Assembly: GCF_021134715.1 (NCBI RefSeq)
Contig: NC_060018.1
Span: forward strand, 4,605,501-4,669,500
Origin: Daphnia pulex
Taxonomy: Eukaryota > Arthropoda > Branchiopoda > Diplostraca > Daphniidae
DNA length: 64,000 nt
Direction of reading: 5' to 3'
How positions within the stretch are numbered: the first letter of the stretch is position 1; each line of letters opens with the position of its first letter. The notes beneath the pieces are model-generated. The model was not told where the DNA came from. It searched no databases and saw only the letters and a list, made by a program, of their open reading frames with translations. Shown in pieces: positions 50,355 through 61,645 of this stretch. A program made the position numbers and the translations under genes.

Positions 50355-51178
50355 ATGGGTAAATGTTCATTTTTATTTCGAGTCGTAAATCTATTCTATC
50401 TTGTTATTAGTTGTTGATACGACTAGTTACCTTCGAAAAATAATTTCCTATTGTTTATTGCATAGTTAATTATGGCATTGTGTTGCTGTTGGGTGTTGTA
50501 TCGTTGATGTCGACCACGAGAGAAAATCTTTCAAAAGGAAAGAGAAAAGGCAACAGAAGTCCATCGAGTGAGCATCTCCGACCCGGCAACAACTGCATTC
50601 TTCGTCGTATTACCAGGTCGCAATCACGGGTAAAAAATCTGTATTTCTACATGGAATTTTGTATCAATTTCCATTTTTTCTATTTGATAATATGTCCGTT
50701 AATGTTGAATATTTAATATTGTCTAGTTAACTATGCCGTCATGCTGCTATTGGTTGTTGTATCGTCGATGTCTGGGTCGACCACTGGTGTACCGACGTCT
50801 CCTGGATAAGGCGGATACCAAACCGAAACGCCACCACCTTATTACTCAACAACATACGCAACGACCAGATACTACACCGAGGTTGCACTGTTGGGTTTAC
50901 AGTTAAATCAAAACGGATCGAGATTATTACACCACAACTTGTGCTGCTCCTCGAGCTACACTACCAAAGCGCTAGAGTACTACACCGAGGCACCTACTGA
51001 GACTACGCAACTACGTATGCTGCCCCAACCTACGACACCGAGGCTCCAGCTTATTACATTACCAAAGCTGTCGAATTCTACACTGGATCGCCCAAGTACG
51101 ACAGAAATCACCAACACGGCAGCCCCGAAGTTTCGAATAAACTTCGTTTCAAACAGTATAACGGCAAAGAGTGAAGGT
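50355..51178 (+). pseudogene. Decayed tandem Tyr-rich secreted-protein genes (copies 1 and 2)
   Basis: Copy 1: exon ATG G at 50355-50358, then an exon from 50466 encoding a signal peptide (NYGIVLLLGVVSLMS). This runs straight into a second copy of the leader region (50560-50635), where the corresponding ATG is ACG. Copy 2: signal-peptide exon from 50728 (NYAVMLLLVVVSSMSG), then GVPTSPG and a TAA where the third copy has TAT, followed by frameshifted YYT repeats (TPPPYYSTTYATTRYYTE...). The mature protein would be rich in YYTT/YYTEAP repeats, as in secreted structural arthropod proteins. No domain or precise function can be assigned. Broken as assembled. Confidence 0.7.
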
Positions 51179-52335
51179 GAGTTCTCTATTATTGTAATTT
51201 TGTGCAACATGTACTAATGACTTGTTTTCCTTCCTTGTCTGTCTATCGAACAAGACAAATTCGACTGCAATCGCGTCGAATTCAATAGCAAAGATAACAC
51301 ATTCGTACGTGTACACCGCGCCGTTAAACTTGACATTGTCGGTCGGCAAGCCGCACTTGACGATGGCCGTACCATCACCTACGACAAGTGCTTTATTGTC
51401 ACAGGTAAACAGTTTATGCCAAACGAAATTTGTCTTTAAAAGTCTCAATGATTACACCTTTTGAATGTTGAATAACTTTGATAATCTTCCTGCTCGATAG
51501 TGTCTTAAGAGCCTATTTAAACTGCTAACAATTTATTTCTGTGAATTAGTTCTACGAATAGAATTAGTTCTACGAATTCCTCTAAAAATGGCCTTTATTT
51601 TCTTGTTAGGTGTTAAACGAAAATCTTTTCCAATCCCTGAGCGGTGCCCTTAAAGATGCCCACGAGCACGTAGCGCTGTTCCGCAACATCGATGGCGGTA
51701 ACATAGGTCGAGTTCTCCGTTCTCCTAAATATTTGAGCCAATGGACAACCGAGAAGGGGAAAGTGGAAAGTGTTAATGTGTTGCCCAAAGCCAATGTTGA
51801 GGGTGCAATTTTGGAAGATTACAAGGTCGCATTGACCTTGAACAATTGTCAAAAGGTAAACAGTTATTTCTGTACATGTTTTGGCGATGTTAATTAAAAT
51901 CTAAAAATTATTTCACCAGATTTAAACTGACCATGTCGTCGCTGCATGTCGGTTGGGACGCAAACACGGATTTGTCTGTTGCTTTTGGTTTGGAAATAGA
52001 GGAGAGGAGATTTTGGTGGTTATCGAGTCAATACCGAGCTTGAAGCACGATCGAACGTTTGGTTGGTAAGAATCCTTGAACATTTTATTTCATATTAATT
52101 GTACTATTGTGACTACAACTTGACCAACATTGACTGCTCTGATGTTGTTGTTAGATAGTATATGAAGTTCTTGTTAAATTAGATTCTAATTATTGGGTTC
52201 GGACTTTTAGGCTGGAGATGTTACGTTCTTTTGTGATATCAAATTGGGTCGCTGTTGTGTGGAACATTATCACCATGCTGTTGTATCAGGGCGATTAGCT
52301 GGAGAGAACAATACTGGCAAAGAAACATGGATGAA
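51130..52335 (+). pseudogene. AIFM1-like flavoprotein gene fragment, intron-containing
   Basis: Blocks matching apoptosis-inducing factor in order: KLRFKQYNGKE (about 51135-51175, then TGA where the family has Arg), LDDGRTITYDKCFIVTG (about 51355-51405), an exon 51610-51855 with LRSPKYLSQWTTEKG and VNVLPKANVEG, a TDHVVAA remnant near 51930, and [14 protein letters not shown] with [17 protein letters not shown] near 52212-52315. GT/AG-bounded gaps between the blocks show a DNA-level, not retro-, copy. The FAD-binding N-terminus and C-terminus are missing, and stops and frameshifts are present. It lies directly inside the Tyr-rich tandem array. Confidence 0.72.
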
Positions 52336-53260
52336 AAACTGCAGTGCACTGTTACCAAGTGCATTCTTCGTCGTATTATCAGTACGCAATCGGGTAAATA
52401 TTCTGTTTCACGGAGCTTGTATAAATTATTTGTTTTTTATCTGTTTGTGTAACATATTGAATATTAATGTTCAAATTATTTACCGCATAGTTGATTGTGA
52501 TGTCGTGATGTTACCGTTTGCCGTATCGTGGAAGGCTGGGTCGATCACTGGTGTACCGATGTCTCCTGGGTATGGCGGATACCTAAGCACCACGCCGCCA
52601 CCTTACTACACAACGACAACATTCGCAAGAACCGGTTACTACACCGAGGCACACAATTACTACACCACCAAGGCTCCAGAGTATTACACCGCAGCTGATG
52701 CTGCCCCGAGTTACATCATCAAACGTACTACACCGAGGCTCCAACTTATTACACCACCAAAGCGGCTGAATACTACACCGAGCCGCCCAAGTACTACACC
52801 AACAAGGCTCCAGAGTATTACACCACAACTTGTGCTTCCCCGAGCCGCTACACCGAAGCCCCGAAGTATTACTCTGCCCTAAGCTACACAACTACAACTG
52901 AGGCGACCAAGTACTACGCAGCCCCAAATTACTACACAGCGGCTGCTCCTTCGTACTACGTTGAATTGGAATACTACACCTAGGCTTCAGTTTACTACAC
53001 CACAACCTACGCTACACCTAGATACTACACCGAGGCCCTTATGTACTACACTACCAAGGCACCTGAGTATTATAACACTACTTACGCTGCTCCGACCAAC
53101 TACACCGAAGCTCCGAAGTATTACTCTATCCCGAGTTACAACACCACTAAGGCACCTGAATATTACACCACACCTTCCGCTTCTCCAACTTACTACAGGG
53201 ACGTTCCTAAATATTATAACTATGTTCAGATTTGTCGGTCATATCTTAATAGTTACTAGT
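52336..53260 (+). pseudogene. Decayed Tyr-rich secreted-protein gene (copy 3)
   Basis: A leader like those of copies 1 and 2 (CATTCTTCGTCGTATTA...) but with the ATG lost at 52389-52392, a degraded signal-peptide exon at 52492, then [22 protein letters not shown] and about 15 YYT-type repeats. A frameshift near 52725 and a TAG at 52981 break the frame; downstream sequence still encodes [10 protein letters not shown]-type units to about 53258. Repeat units ([16 protein letters not shown]) suggest a secreted or extracellular-matrix protein. Confidence 0.7.
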
Positions 53261-53812
53261 CACTGGGAATTGTTGAACTTTAATAGGGAAATCAATTTTT
53301 TTTTAACCTGGGTGATCATTGTGTACGACTTCTCTTGCCACCTAAAAGCCCTAAGACATTGCGACGTTTTCTTGTATTTTTTGGATCTTTCCTATTTCGC
53401 ATGTTGGAGGTGACCTATTGCTCTAATCGCTCTGTATTCCGACATATTCTAGTGTTTGAAAAAACTTCATTTACAGGGCAAGTAACGAAAGAGACATACT
53501 GTGGTGTTTACTAAAAATTGTTGATGTTACCAGCTCTGTTTTTAACATTAATTGGTGTAACAAATGAGTTGCAGATAGTGTATGGTTTATCACATAAGTT
53601 TATTTGAAGGGTCTGGAGTTGATCAGTCTATTGCCTATAACTTATGTAAAACTTTAAAGTTGTAAAAAATATACAAATCTGAACTAAACATTTTTTTATT
53701 ATATAACTTATAAGACACAGCAAACAAAAACATTAAAAGGAATTGCTTTATTGTCCCACCTCCACCCACAATTCCACCACATTTTACAATCACATACATA
53801 CATACACCTAAG

Positions 53813-54058
53813 TTAACCCGTTGGCTGCCACGCCATACAACCCGTAGGTTGCTCTCTACTTACTCTACGCGCCACGTCTGAAGGATCCGTGACCAAAGTG
53901 GGACTTGCCATTGCTGACAAGTCCGGGCTGACACGGTGACAGGAGAATCCATCACCGCATCGACAAGGGGGAACTTGGTGCATTGCCAAACAGGCGCCTT
54001 TCGGCGCGGCCCATGCTAAGGAGCGGGGAGAACAAAGGCGTGGCAGACAACGGGTTAA
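53813..54058. mobile_element. piggyBac-type MITE (left arm copy)
   Basis: Flanked by TTAA at 53813-53816 and 54055-54058. The 238-bp body begins CCCGTTGGCTGCCACGCC and ends GGCGTGGCAGACAACGGG, an imperfect terminal inverted repeat starting CCC. TTAA target duplication with CCC...GGG ends is the piggyBac hallmark. No transposase. Confidence 0.8.
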
Positions 54059-54490
54059 CTAACACAAACACAAACATATTACCAACAACAAATGATGATC
54101 CGCGCTGACACTTTGGAGATACCGGCGACGTTATGGTGTCCATCTTCTCGAAATTTCCTCTGCATTACCTGAATAAAGAGAAATTCAATTCTTAATTACT
54201 GACAGGCCAATAAAAGTTACATAAGAAACAATAATCAGGTTTTTTAGCTCAAAGATTTAAATATGCAATTTTTTAAAGTTTAAATCAAGCTTGCAATGTT
54301 GAGAACTGTTAACAGAACAAAGCTCACTTGCTAGTCTTTAAAAAAAAATTCCGGAAGTATACCGGAAGTAACCACAGCGCCTCAACCATTGAGCTGTCGT
54401 CAAAATAAACCACATATTCGTAATCCCCATGAAATTTGGGGTCGATTAGGTGTGATTTAAACGAAATCCAAAATTTGGCCAAAATCGAGA

Positions 54491-54518
54491 ATTTTCCTGA
54501 ACTATAGTTCAGGAAAAT
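54491..54518. repeat. Perfect 28-bp palindrome within a foldback region (left arm)
   Basis: Centre CTATAG flanked by TTCCTGAA and TTCAGGAA. It sits at the middle of a broader imperfect palindrome in which CCGGAAGTA and CACATATTCGT/ACGAATATGTG recur on both sides (about 54345-54660). Mirror copy at 57386-57413. Confidence 0.7.
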
Positions 54519-55819
54519 TTTCGAAACCGGAAGTACGAATACGTAAAAAACATAACATGAACTTTACCACAAATTTGACGAGGATCACGAATATGTGGTT
54601 CTTTCGTACGTCAGATGAATATTTACTAAACTACAGACTGAAATGAGTAAACCGGAAGTAGAAATAAAAAATCAAATATCGAAAACCTAACAAGTGAGCT
54701 TTGTTGGGGGAATAGTTATCGTTAGTTATCACTAAATATTTTAACAAAATAACTGCCAATAAATGTTTAAAAAGATGTGCAAAGTAATGAAACTGACTGT
54801 TTTGACAGCTGCACATTTTCAAAAAGCCATCTAGCGTTAGAAAAAAGAAACTTCCAAGTAAAACTTTGTTTGCGCGCAAGAAGGGCCTGATTTTGGAATT
54901 ATTACACAGACACAGAGTTTTACGCAACTATATTATTAGTAGATAATCTACGAAAGTAAGTCAATTGTCGGGTACCTGGGCATAATCCCGTGGTGAGTAA
55001 CTGTAGGTGTGTATCAGCAAAGGGTAGCGACCACTGAAGTGTTCCAACTCGTCGGTGAAGTAAGACACTCGTCGGTGAAGTTGTAGCAGCAAAAGCAGTG
55101 AAGCTAGATGAGTGTACGACGGGAAGATAAGGATGGAGCAGAACGTTGCTGGATGTCCCTCTTCCTTCATGGACTAAGGTCAGCATTGGCTTAAGGATCT
55201 ATTACATGCTCTGTAAAAAAATGTATTGCATTAATGAATTGAAAATATAACAGTTAATAAAGCATTTCAATCTTTACCTATACTAAGAAGCACACTGAGA
55301 TTTTCATGTTAAAAACCGCAAAAATGGAATCACAGCAACCAACAGCCTTACTCCTTAGGTTGAGGTAAATTTCCTGATGCTAATGAAAGTGTCATGAAGT
55401 ATTGCAGTAGCGTGGTGATAGGTTATATTGATGCTTACCTTTATCATATGGGTGAATGGTGCTGAATTGATTATGGCATTTGATGTGGTGTGGTTGGTGT
55501 TGTAGCAGTAATGGGGAAATACCTTGTCTCCACACATTTGTATTCCACGATATGTGAGCTTCACACATGAGTTTTAGGCTTTTACAACATGATGGGTCTA
55601 TTGGAGGGAAAGTGACTGAGCGCTAAGTCAGCTTTTTGGAATGACTGACAGTATGCATCTAAAATTTGAAGAAATAAGTTAGTACAGCATAAAAATAAGG
55701 AAATTAGGTCAAGATAAACCTACATATGATACGAAGTTCAATTTGGTATATGAAATCACAGGAATATAAGTATTAATTAGCATCTAATTGTTTCACCCAT
55801 TTTGCCTTGTTTCACGATG
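54512..55819 (-). repeat. Dispersed repeat, copy B
   Basis: Inverted relative to copies A (47797-49105) and C (56085-57392). Forms the inner part of the left arm. Carries a local duplication of ACTCGTCGGTGAAGT near 55045-55080 absent from copy C. Confidence 0.75.
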
Positions 55820-55877
55820 TAACAACAACAAAGGCGACACTAGCGACATCTAGTAACGAGTTTTGAATCCTAAGTTG

Positions 55878-56026
55878 GTTGCAATATTATTAAAAATACC
55901 CGTCAATAGAAGTATAGAACCCCAATATTTTATTTAAAATACCCGACAATAGAACTCCAGTGCTCGACAGTAGAACTCCAAACACGACAATAGAACTCCA
56001 ATAAATAATGAGCTTTGACTGTGCAA
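55878..56026. repeat. Spacer of the giant inverted repeat with short tandem motifs
   Basis: About 150 bp unique to the centre. CGACAATAGAACTCCA and close variants recur at about 55944-55999, and ACCCGTCAATAGAA/ACCCGACAATAGAA just before. Confidence 0.7.
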
Positions 56027-56084
56027 CCAACTTAGAATTAAAAACTGGTTACTAGATGTCGCAAGTGTCGCCCTTGTTGTTGTT

Positions 56085-57392
56085 ACATCGTGAAACGAGG
56101 CAAAATGGGCGAAACAATTGGATGCTAGACCCTAATTAATACTTATATTCGTGTGATTTCATATACCAAATTGAACTTCGTATCATATGTAGGTTTATCT
56201 TGACCTAATTTCCTTATTTTTATACTGTACCAACTTATTTCTTCAAATTTTAGATGCATAAACTGTCAGTCATTCCAAAAAGTTGACTTAGCGCTCAGTC
56301 ACTTAATTCCCTCCAACAGACCCATCATGTTGTCAAAAGCCTGAATCTCATGTGTGAAGCACACATATCGTGGAATACAAATGTGTGGAGACAAGGTATT
56401 TCCCCATTACTGCTACCACACCAACCACACCACATCAAATGCCTTACTAAATTCAGCACCATTCATGATAAAGGTAAGCATCAATATAACCTATCACTAC
56501 GCTACTGCAATACTTCATGACACTTTCTTTAGCATCAGGAAACTTACCTCAACCTAAGGAGTAAGGCTGTTGGTTGCTGTGATTTCCATTTTTGCGGTTT
56601 TTTATCATGAAAATCTTCAGTGTGCTTCTAAGTATAGGTAAAGATTGAAATGCTTTATTAACTGTTATATTTTCATTTCATTAATGCAATACATTTTTTT
56701 ACAGAGCACATACTAGATCCTTAAGCCAATGCTGACCTTTGTCCATGAAGGAAGAGGGACATCCAGCAACGTTCTGCTCCATCCTCATCTTCCAAACGTA
56801 CGCTCATCTAGCTTCACTGCTTTTGCTGCTACAACTTGTCTTACTTCACCGACGAGTTGGAACACTTCCGTGGTCGCTACCCTTTGCTGTTACACACCTG
56901 CAGTTACTTACCTCGGGATTATGGGCAGGTACCGGACAATTGACTTATTTTCTTAGGTTATCTACCAATAGTCTAGTTGCGTTAAACTCTGTGTCTGTGT
57001 AATAATTCCAAAATCAGGCCCTTTTTGCGCGCAAACAAAGTTTTACTTGGACGTTTCTTATTTCTAACGCTAGATGGCTTTTTGAAAATGTGCAGCTGTC
57101 AAAACAGTCAGTTTCATTACTTTGCACATCTTTTTAAACATTTATTGGCAGTTATTTTGTTGAAGAATTTAGTGATAACTAACGATAACTATTCCCCCAA
57201 CAAAGCTCACTTGTTAGGTTTTCGATATTTGATTTTTTATTTCTACTTCCGGTTTACTCATTTCAGTCTGTAGTTTAGTAAATATTCATCTGACGTACGA
57301 AAGAACCACATATTCGTGATCCTCGTCAAATTTGTGGTAAAGTTCATGTTATGTTTTTTACGTATTCGTACTTCCGGTTTCGAAAATTTTCC
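56085..57392 (+). repeat. Dispersed repeat, copy C
   Basis: Direct-orientation relative of copy A and inverted relative of copy B. Forms the inner part of the right arm. Confidence 0.75.
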
Positions 57393-57845
57393 TGAACTAT
57401 AGTTCAGGAAAATTCTCGATTTTGGCCAAATTTTGGATTTCGTTTAAATCACACCTAATCGACCCCAAATTTCATGGGGATCACGAATATGTGGTTTATT
57501 TTGACGACAGCTCAATGGTTGAGGCGCTGTGGTTACTTCCGGTATACTTCCGGAATTTTTTTTTAAAGACTAGCAAGTGAGCTTTGTTCTGTTAACAGTT
57601 CTCAACATTGCAAGCTTGATTTAAACTTTAAAAAATTGCATATTTAAATCTTTGAGCTAAAAAACCTGATTATTGTTTCTTATGTAACTTTTATTGGCCT
57701 GTCAGTAATTAAGAATTGAATTTCTCTTTATTCAGGTAATGCAGAGGAAATTTCGAGAAGATGGACACCATAACGTCGCCGGTATCTCCAAAGTGTCAGC
57801 GCGGATCATCATTTGTTGTTGGTAATATGTTTGTGTTTGTGTTAG

Positions 57846-58091
57846 TTAACCCGTTGTCTGCCACGCCTTTGTTCTCCCCGCTCCTTAGCATGGGCCGCGC
57901 CGAAAGGCGCCTGTTTGGCAATGCACCAAGTTCCCCCTTGTCGATGCGGTGATGGATTCTCCTGTCACCGTGTCAGCCCGGACTTGTCAGCAATGGCAAG
58001 TCCCACTTTGGTCACGGATCCTTCAGACGTGGCGCGTAGAGTAAGTAGAGAGCAACCTACGGGTTGTATGGCGTGGCAGCCAACGGGTTAA
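57846..58091. mobile_element. piggyBac-type MITE (right arm copy)
   Basis: Mirror copy of 53813-54058 with the same TTAA flanks. It was carried by duplication of the arm, not by independent insertion, since position and flanks match. Confidence 0.8.
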
Positions 58092-58643
58092 CTTAGGTGT
58101 ATATATGTATGTGATTGTAAAATGTGGTGGAATTGTGGGTGGAGGTGGGACAATAAAGCAATTCCTTTTAATGTTTTTGTTTGCTGTGTCTTATAAGTTA
58201 TATAATAAAAAAATGTTTAGTTCAGATTTGTATATTTTTTACAACTTTAAAGTTTTACATAAGTTATAGGCAATAGACTGATCAACTCCAGACCCTTCAA
58301 ATAAACTTATGTGATAAACCATACACTATCTGCAACTCATTTGTTACACCAATTAATGTTAAAAACAGAGCTGGTAACATCAACAATTTTTAGTAAACAC
58401 CACAGTATGTCTCTTTCGTTACTTGCCCTGTAAATGAAGTTTTTTCAAACACTAGAATATGTCGGAATACAGAGCGATTAGAGCAATAGGTCACCTCCAA
58501 CATGCGAAATAGGAAAGATCCAAAAAATACAAGAAAACGTCGCAATGTCTTAGGGCTTTTAGGTGGCAAGAGAAGTCGTACACAATGATCACCCAGGTTA
58601 AAAAAAAATTGATTTCCCTATTAAAGTTCAACAATTCCCAGTG

Positions 58644-59568
58644 ACTAGTAACTATTAAGATATGACCGACAAATCTGAACATAGTTATAATATTTAGGAA
58701 CGTCCCTGTAGTAAGTTGGAGAAGCGGAAGGTGTGGTGTAATATTCAGGTGCCTTAGTGGTGTTGTAACTCGGGATAGAGTAATACTTCGGAGCTTCGGT
58801 GTAGTTGGTCGGAGCAGCGTAAGTAGTGTTATAATACTCAGGTGCCTTGGTAGTGTAGTACATAAGGGCCTCGGTGTAGTATCTAGGTGTAGCGTAGGTT
58901 GTGGTGTAGTAAACTGAAGCCTAGGTGTAGTATTCCAATTCAACGTAGTACGAAGGAGCAGCCGCTGTGTAGTAATTTGGGGCTGCGTAGTACTTGGTCG
59001 CCTCAGTTGTAGTTGTGTAGCTTAGGGCAGAGTAATACTTCGGGGCTTCGGTGTAGCGGCTCGGGGAAGCACAAGTTGTGGTGTAATACTCTGGAGCCTT
59101 GTTGGTGTAGTACTTGGGCGGCTCGGTGTAGTATTCAGCCGCTTTGGTGGTGTAATAAGTTGGAGCCTCGGTGTAGTACGTTTGATGATGTAACTCGGGG
59201 CAGCATCAGCTGCGGTGTAATACTCTGGAGCCTTGGTGGTGTAGTAATTGTGTGCCTCGGTGTAGTAACCGGTTCTTGCGAATGTTGTCGTTGTGTAGTA
59301 AGGTGGCGGCGTGGTGCTTAGGTATCCGCCATACCCAGGAGACATCGGTACACCAGTGATCGACCCAGCCTTCCACGATACGGCAAACGGTAACATCACG
59401 ACATCACAATCAACTATGCGGTAAATAATTTGAACATTAATATTCAATATGTTACACAAACAGATAAAAAACAAATAATTTATACAAGCTCCGTGAAACA
59501 GAATATTTACCCGATTGCGTACTGATAATACGACGAAGAATGCACTTGGTAACAGTGCACTGCAGTTT
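58644..59568 (-). pseudogene. Tyr-rich gene copy 3 (right arm mirror)
   Basis: Mirror of 52336-53260 with the same lost start, frameshift and stop, so the lesions predate the duplication or have been homogenised. Confidence 0.7.
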
Positions 59569-60774
59569 TTCATCCATGTTTCTTTGCCAGTATTGTTCTC
59601 TCCAGCTAATCGCCCTGATACAACAGCATGGTGATAATGTTCCACACAACAGCGACCCAATTTGATATCACAAAAGAACGTAACATCTCCAGCCTAAAAG
59701 TCCGAACCCAATAATTAGAATCTAATTTAACAAGAACTTCATATACTATCTAACAACAACATCAGAGCAGTCAATGTTGGTCAAGTTGTAGTCACAATAG
59801 TACAATTAATATGAAATAAAATGTTCAAGGATTCTTACCAACCAAACGTTCGATCGTGCTTCAAGCTCGGTATTGACTCGATAACCACCAAAATCTCCTC
59901 TCCTCTATTTCCAAACCAAAAGCAACAGACAAATCCGTGTTTGCGTCCCAACCGACATGCAGCGACGACATGGTCAGTTTAAATCTGGTGAAATAATTTT
60001 TAGATTTTAATTAACATCGCCAAAACATGTACAGAAATAACTGTTTACCTTTTGACAATTGTTCAAGGTCAATGCGACCTTGTAATCTTCCAAAATTGCA
60101 CCCTCAACATTGGCTTTGGGCAACACATTAACACTTTCCACTTTCCCCTTCTCGGTTGTCCATTGGCTCAAATATTTAGGAGAACGGAGAACTCGACCTA
60201 TGTTACCGCCATCGATGTTGCGGAACAGCGCTACGTGCTCGTGGGCATCTTTAAGGGCACCGCTCAGGGATTGGAAAAGATTTTCGTTTAACACCTAACA
60301 AGAAAATAAAGGCCATTTTTAGAGGAATTCGTAGAACTAATTCTATTCGTAGAACTAATTCACAGAAATAAATTGTTAGCAGTTTAAATAGGCTCTTAAG
60401 ACACTATCGAGCAGGAAGATTATCAAAGTTATTCAACATTCAAAAGGTGTAATCATTGAGACTTTTAAAGACAAATTTCGTTTGGCATAAACTGTTTACC
60501 TGTGACAATAAAGCACTTGTCGTAGGTGATGGTACGGCCATCGTCAAGTGCGGCTTGCCGACCGACAATGTCAAGTTTAACGGCGCGGTGTACACGTACG
60601 AATGTGTTATCTTTGCTATTGAATTCGACGCGATTGCAGTCGAATTTGTCTTGTTCGATAGACAGACAAGGAAGGAAAACAAGTCATTAGTACAAGTTGC
60701 ACAAAATTACAATAATAGAGAACTCACCTTCACTCTTTGCCGTTATACTGTTTGAAACGAAGTTTATTCGAAAC
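59569..60774 (-). pseudogene. AIFM1-like fragment (right arm mirror)
   Basis: Mirror of 51130-52335, including the frame encoding LRSPKYLSQWTTEKG at 60007-60294 and [17 protein letters not shown] near 59600. Confidence 0.72.
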
Positions 60775-61549
60775 TTCGGGGCTGCCGTGTTGGTGATTTC
60801 TGTCGTACTTGGGCGATCCAGTGTAGAATTCGACAGCTTTGGTAATGTAATAAGCTGGAGCCTCGGTGTCGTAGGTTGGGGCAGCATACGTAGTTGCGTA
60901 GTCTCAGTAGGTGCCTCGGTGTAGTACTCTAGCGCTTTGGTAGTGTAGCTCGAGGAGCAGCACAAGTTGTGGTGTAATAATCTCGATCCGTTTTGATTTA
61001 ACTGTAAACCCAACAGTGCAACCTCGGTGTAGTATCTGGTCGTTGCGTATGTTGTTGAGTAATAAGGTGGTGGCGTTTCGGTTTGGTATCCGCCTTATCC
61101 AGGAGACGTCGGTACACCAGTGGTCGACCCAGACATCGACGATACAACAACCAATAGCAGCATGACGGCATAGTTAACTAGACAATATTAAATATTCAAC
61201 ATTAACGGACATATTATCAAATAGAAAAAATGGAAATTGATACAAAATTCCATGTAGAAATACAGATTTTTTACCCGTGATTGCGACCTGGTAATACGAC
61301 GAAGAATGCAGTTGTTGCCGGGTCGGAGATGCTCACTCGATGGACTTCTGTTGCCTTTTCTCTTTCCTTTTGAAAGATTTTCTCTCGTGGTCGACATCAA
61401 CGATACAACACCCAACAGCAACACAATGCCATAATTAACTATGCAATAAACAATAGGAAATTATTTTTCGAAGGTAACTAGTCGTATCAACAACTAATAA
61501 CAAGATAGAATAGATTTACGACTCGAAATAAAAATGAACATTTACCCAT
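60726..61549 (-). pseudogene. Tyr-rich gene copies 1 and 2 (right arm mirror)
   Basis: Mirror of 50355-51178, with the same ATG-to-ACG change and TAA stop. Confidence 0.7.
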
Positions 61550-61609
61550 GATTGCGAACTGATATTACGACGAAATATGGAGTTGTTACCGTGTCGGAGA
61601 TGCTCACTC

Positions 61610-61645
61610 GACTGATCCCTGTCAACTTTTCTCTCGCCTTTTATA
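61610..61645 (-). promoter_or_regulatory. TATA box and initiator (right arm mirror)
   Basis: CTTTTATA at 61638-61645 and GACTGA at 61610-61615 read as TATAAAAG and TCAGTC on the minus strand. Confidence 0.65.

Larger units (their letters stand above)
49703..55877 (+). repeat. Left arm of a giant inverted repeat (about 6.2 kb)
   Basis: Mirrored by 56027-62201; for most paired positions the coordinates add to 111904, shown by paired frames such as 52244-52882 with 59022-59660. Starts at GACTGTCCTTCAAACGG (pairs with the site ending at 62201). The arms are nearly identical from about 50.2 to 54.2 kb and more diverged toward the spacer. Confidence 0.93.

Noticed and set aside
53952-54143. 63-residue frame and its mirror at 57761-57952
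   Set aside because: Mostly inside the piggyBac-type MITE and without protein features; repeated only because the arm is duplicated.
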